DNA of 64,000 nucleotides from Nocardia puris (GCF_003315035.1 NZ_QNRE01000009.1:232169-296168), one strand, 5' to 3'. Positions 28,350-40,389 are shown, numbered from the stretch's first letter. Notes: generated from the letters alone by a model not told the origin. Numbers and translations are program-made.

Positions 28350-29720
28350 CTACTCGGCGTTCTCGGCGGCCTCGCCCTTGTCCTCGGCGTCCGCGGGGGC
28401 GCCGAACATCTCGGCGGTGTCCACGGCGCTGCCCTCGGAGTCGGTGACCTTGGCCCGGCCCACCACGCCGGCCAGCGCCTTGCCGCGGCGCACGTCGGCG
28501 AACACCGCGCCGAGCTGGTTGGCCTGCTGCACCTGCTGGATGAACTGCTCCGGCGACATGCCGTAGCGCTGCGCCTGGAACAGGATGCGCTCGGTGAGCT
28601 CCTCCTGGCCGACCTGGGTGTTCTCCGCCTCGGCGATCGCGTCCAGCAGCAGCTGGGTCTTCACCGACTTCTCGGCGGCCTCCTTGGTGTCGGCGTCGAA
28701 CTCCTCGCGGCTCGAGCCCTGCGCCTCGAGCGCCTCGGCCAGCTTGGCCTCGTCGTGGTCGAAGCCGTGCACGGCGTCGTGCAGCACGGCGTCGATCTCG
28801 GCCTGCACGACCTTCTCCGGCAGCGGGATCTCGGTCTGCTCCAGCAGCGCCTCGAGCACCTTGTCGCGGATCTCGCCGGCCTGCTGCACCTTCTTGACGC
28901 GCTCGGCGCGGGTGCGCAGATCGGTCTTCAGTTCCTCGAGGGTGTCGAATTCCGAAGCCAGCTGGGCGAATTCGTCGTCGGCCTCGGGCAGCTCGCGCTC
29001 CTTCACCGACTGCACGGTGACGGTGATGACCGCTTCCTTGCCCGCGTGCTCACCGGCCACCAGCGTGGAGGTGAACTCCTTGGACTCGCCGGCCGACAGA
29101 CCCACGATCGCCTCGTCCAGGCCCTCGATGAGCTGGCCGGAGCCGACCTCGTGGGACAGGCCGGTGGTGGACGCCTCGGCGACCTCCTCGCCGTCCACGG
29201 TGGCCGAGAGGTCGATGGAGACGAAATCGCCCTCCTGGACCGCGCGCTCGACGCCGGTCAGAGTGCCGAAGCGCTGGCGCAGCGAGGTGAGCTGCTCCTC
29301 GATGTCGGCGTCGTCCACGGTGAACGCGTCGACGGTCACCTCGATGTCGCCGAACTCGGGCAGGGTGATCTCGGGGCGCACGTCGACCTCGGCGGTGAAC
29401 GCGAGCTCCTCGCCGTCCTCGATCTTGGTGATCTCGATGTCGGGCTGGCCGATGACCTTCACCTCGGAGGTGGTGACGGCCTCGCTGTAGCGGCCCGGCA
29501 GCACGTCGTTGACGACCTGCTCCAGGATCGCGCCGCGGCCCAGGCGGGCCTCGAGCAGCTTGGCCGGGGCCTTGCCGGGACGGAAGCCGGGGATGCGGAC
29601 CTGCTTGGCGAGGGCCTTGTAGGCGCGATCGAAGTCCGGCTTCAGTTCCTCGAAGGGCACCTCGACATTGATCCGGACCCGGGTCGGGCTCAGCTGCTCG
29701 ACGGTGCTCTTCACGGACAT
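28350..29720 (-). CDS. tig: Trigger factor
   Basis: Ribosome-bound chaperone and peptidyl-prolyl isomerase. 456 residues. The N-terminal ribosome-binding domain has the signature GFRPGKAPAKLLEARLGRG (about residues 44-62). The FKBP-type domain spans about 160-245 with GDFVSIDLSATVDGEE and ESKEFTSTLV, and the helical C-terminal domain fills the rest with an acidic, alanine-rich tail. It precedes clpP1 and clpP2, the conserved actinobacterial order. Confidence 0.98.
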   Translation of the reverse strand: MSVKSTVEQLSPTRVRINVEVPFEELKPDFDRAYKALAKQVRIPGFRPGKAPAKLLEARLGRGAILEQVVNDVLPGRYSEAVTTSEVKVIGQPDIEITKIEDGEELAFTAEVDVRPEITLPEFGDIEVTVDAFTVDDADIEEQLTSLRQRFGTLTGVERAVQEGDFVSIDLSATVDGEEVAEASTTGLSHEVGSGQLIEGLDEAIVGLSAGESKEFTSTLVAGEHAGKEAVITVTVQSVKERELPEADDEFAQLASEFDTLEELKTDLRTRAERVKKVQQAGEIRDKVLEALLEQTEIPLPEKVVQAEIDAVLHDAVHGFDHDEAKLAEALEAQGSSREEFDADTKEAAEKSVKTQLLLDAIAEAENTQVGQEELTERILFQAQRYGMSPEQFIQQVQQANQLGAVFADVRRGKALAGVVGRAKVTDSEGSAVDTAEMFGAPADAEDKGEAAENAE

Positions 29721-29874
29721 GCTCCTTGGTTCGGTGTCAGGTTGGTTCGGTGGTGTTCGGGCAGCGCGTCACGGCGGGTGCGCGCACGCATCCCGACCAG
29801 GGTAGTTGACCGGCCGTGGCGGCCTGCACTCGGTCGGGGCACGGCGGCGAGCGCCCACCGTGCCCCGACCGGCG

Positions 29875-30432
29875 TCAGGCGCCGACGGCGACCGCGTCGG
29901 TCACGAAGACCAGCGTCTCGTTGGGCGCGATGCCGTTGCCGCCCTGGCCGTAGCCCAGATCGGGCGGGATGATGAGCAGCCTGCGCGCGCCCTGCTGCAC
30001 GCCGACCAGGCCCTGGTCCCAGCCCTGGATGACCTCGCCGCCGCCCAGTTCCAGCTCGAACGGGGCGCCGCGGTCGAAGGAGCTGTCCAGCTTCTGCTTG
30101 TTCGACCAGGTGACCAGCGAGTAGTTCATGGTGAGCGGCTGGCCGACGGTCGCGCCGGGGCCGCTGCCCTCGACGAGGTCCTTCACGACCAGCTGGGTGG
30201 GCGGATCGCAGTCGTCGGGGATGGTGATGGTCGGGTTCTCGCCGAAGCCGCCGGTCACGCCGATGTCGTCGGCGGTGCATTCGCGGCCGTGCTTCTGCTG
30301 GGCCGCGGCGGCGGTCGTGGTGGCGGCGGTCGTCGCGGCGGCGCCGCCGTCGTCGTCCGAACCGCAGGCGGTCAGCGCGAACGCGGCCGCGGCGGTGAGC
30401 CCGATGCCGAAGATCCTGCCGAGTGTGTGCAT
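29875..30432 (-). CDS. FKBP-type peptidyl-prolyl isomerase lipoprotein
   Basis: 185 residues. MHTLGRIFGIGLTAAAAFAL followed by TACGSDDD is a lipoprotein signal with the lipobox cysteine near residue 23, so the protein is anchored on the outer face of the membrane. After an Ala/Thr-rich linker the FKBP fold runs from about residue 75 to the end: LVVKDLVEGSGPGATVGQPL, FELELGGGEVIQGWDQGL and RRLLIIPPDLGYGQGG. Some aromatic residues of the classical FKBP pocket differ. It probably assists folding of exported proteins. Confidence 0.93.
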   Translation of the reverse strand: MHTLGRIFGIGLTAAAAFALTACGSDDDGGAAATTAATTTAAAAQQKHGRECTADDIGVTGGFGENPTITIPDDCDPPTQLVVKDLVEGSGPGATVGQPLTMNYSLVTWSNKQKLDSSFDRGAPFELELGGGEVIQGWDQGLVGVQQGARRLLIIPPDLGYGQGGNGIAPNETLVFVTDAVAVGA

Positions 30433-30645
30433 GCGGCCGAACCCTAGACGACCGGGCGCCCGCCGTGGGGCGCGCCCCCGCCGGATGCGGCCCGCGCTCA
30501 CCTTCTTTCACGGGCGGGCGCGGCCCGCGGTGAGTAGGCTCGGCGGTGATCTCCCGCCCGCCGGAAACGGCGGCGCGCACCGGACCGAACGACGGCGGAC
30601 CCATCGGGGTACCGCCTCCGCGCCCGACCGTGAGGAGTCCTGCCG

Positions 30646-33114
30646 ATGACCCGGACCGCAGGCGCCGAGGGCGACACCTCGGCCGACAACGTCGGAGCGC
30701 ACGGCGGCGCTTCGATCGCCCCCACCCCCTACGTCCTGACCGACGCGCCCGGCCCGCTGGCGCACGAGGAACTGGTCGCGCTCGACGCCTTCTGGCGCGC
30801 CGCGAACTACCTCGCGGTGGGCCAGATCTATCTGATGGCCAACCCGCTGCTGCGCGAGCCGCTGATTCCCGAGCACATCAAACCGCGGTTGCTCGGCCAC
30901 TTCGGCACCGTGCCCGGACTGAATCTGGTGTGGACGCACGCCAACCGGGCCATCCGCGCCCGCGATCTGGATGCGGTGTTCGTCGCCGGTCCCGGCCACG
31001 GCGGTCCCGGCCCGAACGCGTGCGCGTGGCTGGAGGGCACGTATTCCGAGCTCTACAGCGACATCTCGCGCGACGCGGCGGGGATGGGCGCGCTGTTCGC
31101 GCAGTTCTCCTTCCCCGGCGGGGTGCCCAGCCACTGCGCGCCGGAGACGCCCGGTTCCTTCCACGAGGGCGGCGAGCTGGGCTATTCGCTGCTGCACGCG
31201 TTCGGCGCCGTGCTCGACAACCCCGATCTGACGGTGTTCTGCGTGGTGGGCGACGGCGAGGCCGAGACCGGTCCGCTCGCGGGCAGCTGGCACGCGAACA
31301 AGTTCGTCAACCCCGCGCGCGACGGCGCGGTGCTGCCGATCCTGGCGCTGAACCAGTACAAGATCGCCAACCCGACGCTGTTCGCCCGCATCCCCGAGGA
31401 CGAGCTGATGTCGCTGCTGCGCGGGTACGGCTACGACCCGGTGCTCGTCGCCGGCGACGATCCGAGCCGCGTGCACCAGGACATGGCCACCGCGCTGGAC
31501 CGCTGCCTCGACCGGATCGCCGCCGTGCAGCGCGCGGCCCGCGACGGCGCCGACGGCGCGCGCCCGGCCTGGCCGATGATCGTGCTGCGCACCCCGAAGG
31601 GCTGGACCTGTCCGCCCGTCGTGAACGGCGACCAGGTGGAGGGCACTTTCCGGGCCCACCAGGTGCCGCTGCCCGCCGCCCGCACCGACGACACGCACCG
31701 AGCGGTGCTGGAGCAGTGGTTGCGGTCCTACCGGCCCGACGAGTTGTTCGACGCCGACGGCGCGCCCGTCGCCGCGCTGCTGGACCAGGTGCCGGTCGGC
31801 GCGCGCCGGATGAGCGCCAACCCGGTGGCCAACGGCGGCGAGCTGATCCGCGATCTGCGCCTGCCCGACTGGCGCGAATTCGGCGTGGAGGTCGAAGCGC
31901 CCGGTGCGATCAAGCGGGAGGCCACCCGGGTGCTCGGCGGGTGGCTGCGCGAGGTCACCCGGCGCAACCCCGACAACTTCCTCACCTTCGCCCCCGACGA
32001 ACTGGCCAGCAACCGGCTCCAGGACATCCTCGAGGTGACCGGCCGGGACTGGCAGGCCGAGATCGGCGAGTTCGACGTGGACCTCTCGCGCACCGGCCGG
32101 GTGATCGAGGTGCTCTCCGAGCACATGTGCGAGGGCCTGCTGGAGGGCTATCTGCTCACCGGCAGGCACGGCGTGTTCACCTGCTACGAGGCGTTCATCC
32201 ACATCGTCGACGCCATGTTCAACCAGCACGCCAAGTGGCTCGACGCGAGCGCGGCGGTGCCGTGGCGGCGGCCCCTCGCGAGCCTGAACTACCTGCTCTC
32301 CTCGCACGTGTGGCGCCAGGACCACAACGGATTCACCCACCAGGACCCGGGATTCCTGGACGTGGTGCTGAACAAGAAGCCCGAGATCGTGCGCGTCTAC
32401 CTGCCGCCGGACGCCAACACGCTGCTCTCGGTCTACGACCACTGCCTGCGCTCGCGCCACTACGTGAACGTGGTGGTGGCGGGCAAACAACCGCAGGAGG
32501 CGTGGCTCTCGGTGCCCGAGGCGGCGGTGCACTGCGCGCGCGGCGTGGGCATCTGGGAGTGGGCGGGCAACGGCGATGTGACCGGCACCGCGCCCGACGT
32601 GGTGCTGGCGTGCGCGGGCGACGTGCCCACGCTGGAGACGCTGGCGGCCGCCGCGATCCTGCGGAATCGACTGCCGGACTTGCGCGTTCGCGTGGTGAAC
32701 GTGGTGGACCTGATGCGGTTGCTGCCCGCCGAGGAGCATCCGCACGGCCTACCCGACAGCGAATTCGACACGTTGTTCACGCGGGACCGTCCGGTGATCT
32801 TCGCCTTCCACGGCTACCCGTGGCTGATCCACCGGCTCACCTACCGGCGCACCAACCACGCCGGACTGCACGTGCGCGGCTACAAGGAGAAGGGCACCAC
32901 CACAACGCCTTTCGACATGGTGATGCTCAACGATCTGGACCGCTACCACCTCGTCATGGACGTGGTGGACCGGGTGCCGGGCCTCGGTGAGCGGGCCGCG
33001 GCGCTGCGCCAGGACATGGTGGACGCCCGCTGGCGGGCGCGGGCCTGGACGCGCGAGCACGGCGCCGACATCCCCGCCGTCGCCGACTGGACCTGGCCCG
33101 AACCGGGGCTGTAG
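30646..33114 (+). CDS. xfp: Xylulose-5-phosphate/fructose-6-phosphate phosphoketolase
   Basis: Thiamine-diphosphate enzyme that splits Xu5P (or F6P) with phosphate into acetyl phosphate and G3P (or E4P). 822 residues is the usual length. Signatures are GHFGTVPGLNLVWTHANR, VAGPGHGGPG, the thiamine motif VVGDGEAETGPLAGSWHANK, TPKGWTCPPV, and GFTHQDPGFLDVVLNKKPEI. The catalytic histidines expected for the family are in place. ATG at 30646 follows GAGGAGTCC. It stands alone, divergent from the FKBP lipoprotein. A divergent paralogue lies at 59464-61512. Confidence 0.97.
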   Translation: MTRTAGAEGDTSADNVGAHGGASIAPTPYVLTDAPGPLAHEELVALDAFWRAANYLAVGQIYLMANPLLREPLIPEHIKPRLLGHFGTVPGLNLVWTHANRAIRARDLDAVFVAGPGHGGPGPNACAWLEGTYSELYSDISRDAAGMGALFAQFSFPGGVPSHCAPETPGSFHEGGELGYSLLHAFGAVLDNPDLTVFCVVGDGEAETGPLAGSWHANKFVNPARDGAVLPILALNQYKIANPTLFARIPEDELMSLLRGYGYDPVLVAGDDPSRVHQDMATALDRCLDRIAAVQRAARDGADGARPAWPMIVLRTPKGWTCPPVVNGDQVEGTFRAHQVPLPAARTDDTHRAVLEQWLRSYRPDELFDADGAPVAALLDQVPVGARRMSANPVANGGELIRDLRLPDWREFGVEVEAPGAIKREATRVLGGWLREVTRRNPDNFLTFAPDELASNRLQDILEVTGRDWQAEIGEFDVDLSRTGRVIEVLSEHMCEGLLEGYLLTGRHGVFTCYEAFIHIVDAMFNQHAKWLDASAAVPWRRPLASLNYLLSSHVWRQDHNGFTHQDPGFLDVVLNKKPEIVRVYLPPDANTLLSVYDHCLRSRHYVNVVVAGKQPQEAWLSVPEAAVHCARGVGIWEWAGNGDVTGTAPDVVLACAGDVPTLETLAAAAILRNRLPDLRVRVVNVVDLMRLLPAEEHPHGLPDSEFDTLFTRDRPVIFAFHGYPWLIHRLTYRRTNHAGLHVRGYKEKGTTTTPFDMVMLNDLDRYHLVMDVVDRVPGLGERAAALRQDMVDARWRARAWTREHGADIPAVADWTWPEPGL

Positions 33115-33162
33115 CACGGAAACCTGGTTGCCGCGCACGCGCCGGTGGGACACGATCGCAGG

Positions 33163-34833
33163 ATGCTCTTGACGATCACCTGCACCCGACCGGACGGCGC
33201 CGACTGGCCCGCGACCGACCTGGGCTTCCTGCTGCACAAGAACCCCGCGCGGGTGCAGTCGTTCGAGCAGTCCTACGGCACGGCGCACGTGCTGTACCCC
33301 GAGGCGGAGCCACAGCGGTGCAGTGCCGCGCTCGTGCTGGAGGTGGATCCGATCCGGCTGGTGCGCGGACGTTCCCGTGGCACACCGGATTTCAGCCTCG
33401 GGCAGTACGTGAACGATCGGCCGTACGCGGCGTCGTCGCTGCTGTCGGTGGCGATCGGGCACGTGTTTCGCACGGCGTTGCAGGGGCGCAGCAAGGATCG
33501 GCCCGCGCTGGCCGAGACGCCGCTGCCGCTGCGGGTCGAGCTGCCCGCCGTGCCGTGCCGCGGCGGCGCCGAAGCCGCCGAACGCGTCTTCGCGCCGCTG
33601 GGCTGGACCGTCGAAGCGACGCCGATCCCTCTCGATCCGGCGTTCCCGGAGTGGGGCGATTCGCACTACCTGCGCCTGTCGCTCACCGGGACCGTGCGCG
33701 TGGGCGAGGCACTGTCACACCTGTACGTGCTGCTGCCCGTCCTGGACGGGGCCAAGCACTACTGGATGGCCGCCGACGAGGTGGACAAGCTGATCCGGGC
33801 GGGATCGGGATGGCTCGCGGAACACCCTGAGCGCGGGTGGATCACGCGGCGGTACCTCGCGCGGCGCGAGTCGCTGGTGCGGACGGCCCTGGCCCGGCTC
33901 GCCGAGGTGGACGAGGCCGATCCGGACGAGCTGGGCGCGGTCGAGGATCTCGGTGCGGAGGGGGATGAGATGGGCGTGGAGGCCGAGGTGAGGGTGGACG
34001 CTACGGGTGCGGCCGACGCGAGTTCGATTGTGAAATCGGCGAATACGGCGGGCGCGACGGATGCGACGACCGCGGCAGGCCCGCCGGACACGGCGACCAC
34101 GGCGGGCTCGGTGACCACAGCAGACGCCGCAGATGCGACGACTACGGCGACCACCGACGTGCACGGAACGCCCACGGACGCAGCCGAAACCGCCGAGCGC
34201 AAGCCGTCTTTGGCGGTCCTGCGCCGCGCCGCCGTGCTCGCCGCGCTGCACGAGACCGGCGCGCGCCGCGTACTCGATCTCGGCTGCGGTGAGGGCGCGC
34301 TGCTGCGTCAGCTCATGGCGGACCGGACCTTCGGCGAGATCGTCGGCGTCGATGTGTCGCTGCGGGCGCTGCACATCGCCAAGCGGCGGCTGAAGCTGGA
34401 CCGGCTGCCCGAGCGGGCCGCGCGGCGGCTCACGCTGATCCAGGGTTCGCTCACCTACACCGACGCGCGGCTGCGCGGGTACGACGCGGCCGTGCTCATG
34501 GAGGTGATCGAACACGTCGACCCCCCGCGCCTCGGAGCGCTGGAGCACGCCGTATTCGGCGCCGCCGCACCGGGTTCGGTGATCGTCACCACGCCCAACG
34601 CCGAGCACAATGTGCTCTACGACAGTCTGCCCGCGGGCGAGTACCGCCACGACGACCACCGATTCGAGTGGACGCGTGCGGAATTCGCGGACTGGGCCGG
34701 CGGGGTCGCCCAACGGCACGGGTACCGGGTCGAGGTGCGTCCCGTCGGACCCGAGCACCCCGACCACGGGGCGGCGACCCAGCTCGCCCTGTTCACCAGG
34801 AACACCACCGCCGACGAGAAAGGAGCCGCGTGA
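33163..34833 (+). CDS. hen1: RNA 3'-terminal 2'-O-methyltransferase Hen1
   Basis: Part of the bacterial Pnkp/Hen1 RNA-repair system: it methylates the 2'-OH at the cleavage site before ligation, so repaired RNA resists renewed cutting. 556 residues. The N-terminal domain (about 1-265) begins MLLTITCTRPDGADWPATDL. The C-terminal SAM domain has VLDLGCGEGALLRQLM (about residue 367) and the Hen1 metal motif EVIEHVDPPRLGALEHAVFG with Glu/Glu/His/His ligands. Between them is an unusually long Ala/Thr/Asp linker (about 270-345). ATG at 33163 opens the conserved N terminus. Confidence 0.95.
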   Translation: MLLTITCTRPDGADWPATDLGFLLHKNPARVQSFEQSYGTAHVLYPEAEPQRCSAALVLEVDPIRLVRGRSRGTPDFSLGQYVNDRPYAASSLLSVAIGHVFRTALQGRSKDRPALAETPLPLRVELPAVPCRGGAEAAERVFAPLGWTVEATPIPLDPAFPEWGDSHYLRLSLTGTVRVGEALSHLYVLLPVLDGAKHYWMAADEVDKLIRAGSGWLAEHPERGWITRRYLARRESLVRTALARLAEVDEADPDELGAVEDLGAEGDEMGVEAEVRVDATGAADASSIVKSANTAGATDATTAAGPPDTATTAGSVTTADAADATTTATTDVHGTPTDAAETAERKPSLAVLRRAAVLAALHETGARRVLDLGCGEGALLRQLMADRTFGEIVGVDVSLRALHIAKRRLKLDRLPERAARRLTLIQGSLTYTDARLRGYDAAVLMEVIEHVDPPRLGALEHAVFGAAAPGSVIVTTPNAEHNVLYDSLPAGEYRHDDHRFEWTRAEFADWAGGVAQRHGYRVEVRPVGPEHPDHGAATQLALFTRNTTADEKGAA

Positions 34834-37430
34834 TTACCGACACGACCGTCGACCTGTCGGTGCCCGAACTGTCCCTCGTCGTGCTGATCGGCAGCACCGG
34901 CTCGGGGAAGTCCACGTTCGCGCGAGAACACTTCCCGCACACCGCGATCGTGTCCTCGGACGCGTGCCGCGGCATCGTGAGCGACGACGAGAACGACCAG
35001 GCCGCGACGCCCGACGCGTTCGCCCTGGTGCACCACATCGCGGGCATCCGGCTGCGGCGCGGCCTGCGCACCGTGATCGATGCGACCAACGTGCAGCCGC
35101 ACGCCCGCAAGGAACTGGTGGCGGTGGCCCGCGCGCACGACGTGCTGCCGGTCGCCATCGTGCTCGACGTACCCGACGCGGTGTGCGTGGAGCGCAACAA
35201 GTCTCGGCCCGAACGCGCGCACGTGGCGGCGCACGTGGTGCACCGCCAGCAGCGCGAGTTGCGGCGCAGCCTGCGGCACCTGGAACGCGAGGGCTTCCGC
35301 AAGGTGTACATGCTGCGCGGTCTCGAGGAGATCGCGCACGCGCGCATCGTGGACGAGAAGGCGTGGAACGACAAGCGCGATCTCACCGGCCCGTTCGACG
35401 TGATCGGTGACGTGCACGGCTGCCGCGCCGAACTGGAAACGCTGCTGGGCGAACTCGGCTACGCGCTGGACCGCGACGAGGCCGGGCGCCCGGTCGGCGC
35501 GCGGCACCCGGAGGGTCGCACCGCGGTGTTCGTGGGCGACCTGGTGGACCGCGGCCCGGACACGCCCGGCGTGCTGCGCCTGGTGATGGGCATGGTCGCC
35601 GCGGGAACGGCGTTGTGCGTCACCGGGAATCACGAGTTCAAGCTGGTGCGCGCGCTGGACGGCAAGAAGGTGCGGGTGGCGCACGGCCTGGCCGAATCGC
35701 TGGCCCAGCTCGAGGCCGAGGACGAGGCATTCCGCAAGGACGCGCTGGAGTTCTGCCGCGGGCTCATCAGCCACTACGTGCTCGACGGCGGCAACCTGGT
35801 GGTCGCGCACGCGGGCCTGAAGGAGGAGTACCACGGCCGGGCGTCCGGGCGGGTGCGTTCGTTCGCGATGTACGGCGAATCCACCGGCGAGACCGACGAA
35901 TACGGCCTGCCGGTGCGCTACCCGTGGGCCGACGACTACCGCGGCCGCGCCACCGTGCTCTACGGGCACACGCCGGTGACGGAGCTGCGGTGGGTGAACA
36001 ACACCCTGTGCCTGGACACCGGTGTGGTGTTCGGCGGAAAGCTCTCCGCGCTGCGCTACCCCGAGCGCGAGCCGGTTTCCGTTGCGGCCGAACAGGTCTG
36101 GTACGAGCCGGTGCGTCCGCTGGCGGCCACCACCGTGGCCACCGGCGACGCCGTGGTGCGCCGCGACCCCGGCGTGCTCGACCTGGACGACGTGCTCGGC
36201 AAGCGGGTCGTGCAGACCCGCCACCACGGCCGGATCGGCGTGCAGGAGGAGAACGCGGGCGCCGCGCTGGAGGTGATGAGCCGTTTCGCGGTCGATCCGC
36301 GCTGGCTGGTGTACCTGCCGCCGACGATGTCGCCCTGCGCCACCTCGGAATCCGACGGGTACCTGGAGCACCCGGCGGAGGCGTTCGCGTACTACCGCTC
36401 CGAGGGCGTACGGCGGGTCGTGTGCGAGGAGAAGCACATGGGGTCACGGGCGGTCGTGGTCGTCACCCGGTCGGCCGAGGCCGCGCCCCGGCGGTTCGGC
36501 CTCGAGGGAGACGGTGCGGTCTACACGCGGACCGGCCGTCCGTTCTTCGACGACCCGGCGCGGACTTCGGCACTGCTCACCCGGGTGCGGGCGGCAGCCG
36601 AGGCGGCGGGCCTGTTCGAGGAGCTGTCCAGCGACTGGCTGCTGCTCGACACCGAGCTGCTGCCGTGGTCGGCGAAGGCGGTCGGGCTGCTGCGCAATCA
36701 GTACGCGGCCGTCGGCGCGGCGGCCGGCGCGGCGCTCGGCGCGGCCGCCGAGGTGCTCGCCGCCGTGGCGGCGCGCGGACTGGACGTGGGCGAGCTCGCC
36801 GAGCGCACGGCGCTGCGCCGCGCCGATGCGGCCGCCTTCACCACCGCCTACGGCCGGTACTGCTGGCCGACGGAGGGACTGTCGGGCATCCGGCTCGCGC
36901 CGTTCCAGCTGCTGGCCGCCGAGGGCGTCAACCACGCCGTGCGCGACCACGGCTGGCACCTCGAGCGCGCCGACCGCCTGGTCGCCACCGATCCGGAGCT
37001 GTTCACGGCCACCGGACGCCGCGTGGTGGACCTGTCCGATCCGGAAGCCGAGGCCGCCGCGACCGCGTGGTGGACGGAGCTCACCGCGGCGGGCGGGGAG
37101 GGCATGGTGGTGAAGCCGCACGACTCCCTCGTCCGCGGTGGGAACGGCGACTCGCCCGAAACGACAGGACGTCTCGTGCAGCCGGGCGTGAAATGCCGTG
37201 GCCCGGAATATCTCCGGATCATCTACGGCCCGGAGTACCTGCGCGAGGACAACCTTGGCCGCCTGCGCCACCGCGGGCTGGGCCGCAAGCGGTCCATGGC
37301 GCTGCGGGAGTACGCCCTGGGCTTGGAAGCCCTCGACCGCCTCGCCGCCGGCGAACCCCTGTGGCGGGTGCACGAAGCGGTGTTCGCGGTGTTGGCGCTG
37401 GAGTCGGAGCCCGTCGATCCGCGGTTGTGA
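34830..37430 (+). CDS. pnkp: Polynucleotide kinase-phosphatase-ligase Pnkp
   Basis: Heals and seals broken RNA. 866 residues in three modules: an N-terminal kinase with LIGSTGSGKSTFAREHF (about 20-36); a metallophosphatase from about 188 with DVIGDVHGCRAELETL, GDLVDRGPDTPGVL and TGNHEFKL; and a ligase/adenylyltransferase after about 480 with the nucleophile motif EEKHMGSRAVVVV (Lys near 535) and EGMVVKPHDSLV. The GTG start at 34830 overlaps the hen1 stop by four bases (GTGA), with AGGAG upstream, so both are coupled. The ligase works as a complex with Hen1, as known for the family. Confidence 0.96.
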   Translation: MITDTTVDLSVPELSLVVLIGSTGSGKSTFAREHFPHTAIVSSDACRGIVSDDENDQAATPDAFALVHHIAGIRLRRGLRTVIDATNVQPHARKELVAVARAHDVLPVAIVLDVPDAVCVERNKSRPERAHVAAHVVHRQQRELRRSLRHLEREGFRKVYMLRGLEEIAHARIVDEKAWNDKRDLTGPFDVIGDVHGCRAELETLLGELGYALDRDEAGRPVGARHPEGRTAVFVGDLVDRGPDTPGVLRLVMGMVAAGTALCVTGNHEFKLVRALDGKKVRVAHGLAESLAQLEAEDEAFRKDALEFCRGLISHYVLDGGNLVVAHAGLKEEYHGRASGRVRSFAMYGESTGETDEYGLPVRYPWADDYRGRATVLYGHTPVTELRWVNNTLCLDTGVVFGGKLSALRYPEREPVSVAAEQVWYEPVRPLAATTVATGDAVVRRDPGVLDLDDVLGKRVVQTRHHGRIGVQEENAGAALEVMSRFAVDPRWLVYLPPTMSPCATSESDGYLEHPAEAFAYYRSEGVRRVVCEEKHMGSRAVVVVTRSAEAAPRRFGLEGDGAVYTRTGRPFFDDPARTSALLTRVRAAAEAAGLFEELSSDWLLLDTELLPWSAKAVGLLRNQYAAVGAAAGAALGAAAEVLAAVAARGLDVGELAERTALRRADAAAFTTAYGRYCWPTEGLSGIRLAPFQLLAAEGVNHAVRDHGWHLERADRLVATDPELFTATGRRVVDLSDPEAEAAATAWWTELTAAGGEGMVVKPHDSLVRGGNGDSPETTGRLVQPGVKCRGPEYLRIIYGPEYLREDNLGRLRHRGLGRKRSMALREYALGLEALDRLAAGEPLWRVHEAVFAVLALESEPVDPRL

Positions 37431-37488
37431 GCCGAGACGCGGCCGGTGCCGAGACGCGCCGCAGTGGTGCGCCTTCCAGCGGGGCTTG

Positions 37489-37896
37489 CTAACCCGGTGA
37501 CCGCCCCTCCCCCTTCAGCTTCCGCCAGCCGCCCGCGCGGTTGTCGGCGATGATCTGCCGGAACATCGCCGACAGCGCGGGCGCGTTCACCGTCTCGCCC
37601 TCATAGACCGCCACCGTGCGCGCGGTCTTGTTGTCGTGCCCACCGGTGATGATCCCCTCCGGATCGGGCACGATCCCGCCGTCGTACAGGAACACATTGA
37701 CGTGGTCCTTGGTCGCCAGCAGCGCGCAGATGTTCCCCTCCAGCACGAAATAGGGCCGCACCCGCCGCTTGATCGTCTCCTCGACCTCCGGGTCCGCGTC
37801 ATGCACCAGCTCGCGCACCTGTTGACACACCGCCCGCTGCCAGGCAGGCAACGCGTCGATGTACTCGTCGACGCGCGGATCCACCACGTAGGTCAT
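37489..37896 (-). CDS. DUF1801 (YdhG-like) domain protein
   Basis: 135 residues beginning MTYVVDPRVDEYIDALPAWQ, with QQVRELVHDADPEVEETIKR, the motif of the DUF1801/YdhG fold, and KDHVNVFLYDGGIVPDPEGI. Members are small alpha/beta proteins, some involved in iron or stress metabolism, and their biochemistry is unknown. ATG at 37896 is chosen because it opens the conserved domain; the longer open frame upstream is basic and unstructured. Convergent with pnkp, next to the tRNA genes. Confidence 0.85.
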   Translation of the reverse strand: MTYVVDPRVDEYIDALPAWQRAVCQQVRELVHDADPEVEETIKRRVRPYFVLEGNICALLATKDHVNVFLYDGGIVPDPEGIITGGHDNKTARTVAVYEGETVNAPALSAMFRQIIADNRAGGWRKLKGEGRSPG

Positions 37897-38032
37897 GTCT
37901 CGATCGTGACACGCACCACAACCCGCCACCACCCGCCGCGCGCCGACCGGGGCGATTGGCGCAACGCGAACCCGATTCGGTACAGTCGTGGCGCACACGA
38001 CATCGTGGCGATCCCATCGATGTCGTATGCCC

Positions 38033-38103
<71 letters not shown>

Positions 38104-38110
38104 CAAACAG

Positions 38111-39936
<1,826 letters not shown>

Positions 39937-39940
<4 letters not shown>

Positions 39941-40389
39941 ATTATTTCCCCTTTCAGGTCCGCTGCCCGCCGCTTGCCCGACGGCGATGTTGCCAATATG
40001 ATCCGTACGCCCAGCCGTGAAAAGTGTCCGCGCAACAGTTCAGCGTGATCCGTAGTGCGGGCGAAACGGTGCACACTAGGGAAAATGACATAGCGGATGT
40101 CAGGATGGTTCTTGAGATAGGCCAACAGGCGCCGCAGAGCGGGGCGACGACGCAGAGCGGTGGCAGGCGCTCCAATCTCGATGAATTCCTTTACAACGCC
40201 AATGCCGTGCTGAAGCGCCGTTCGGTGGCCAGCCTGACGCTGGAGGCCAATCCTGATGGGCTCGCCGCCAGCTGCGATGTCGGCCTGGCTGATCGCGGCG
40301 ATGGACAGGAACATGACCGCCGGTGGAAAGAGCGGAATACAGGCGTGGTGCGGCCGGGCGAGCCGTTGCAGTACACGGAGCGGTTTCAT
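39937..40389 (-). CDS. Recombinase-like protein lacking the catalytic serine
   Basis: 150 residues that align along their length with the catalytic domain of the adjoining integrase: AYLKNHPDIRYVIFPSVHRF matches RYLREHPEVKYVIVYARSRAF, and LGVRIILATS matches LDVKLVSARE. At the nucleophile position the integrase has YLRVSSKKQ, and this protein has FLSIAAISQ, so the serine is alanine. It has no DNA-binding Recombinase or zinc domain. It may be an accessory or directionality partner of the integrase, or a remnant. It overlaps its neighbours on both sides by four bases (ATGA), which suggests that it is kept in translation. Confidence 0.75.

Noticed and set aside
30508..32745. 745-codon minus frame opposite phosphoketolase
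   Set aside because: It is His/Arg/Gln-rich antisense reading, and the plus-strand product is unmistakable.
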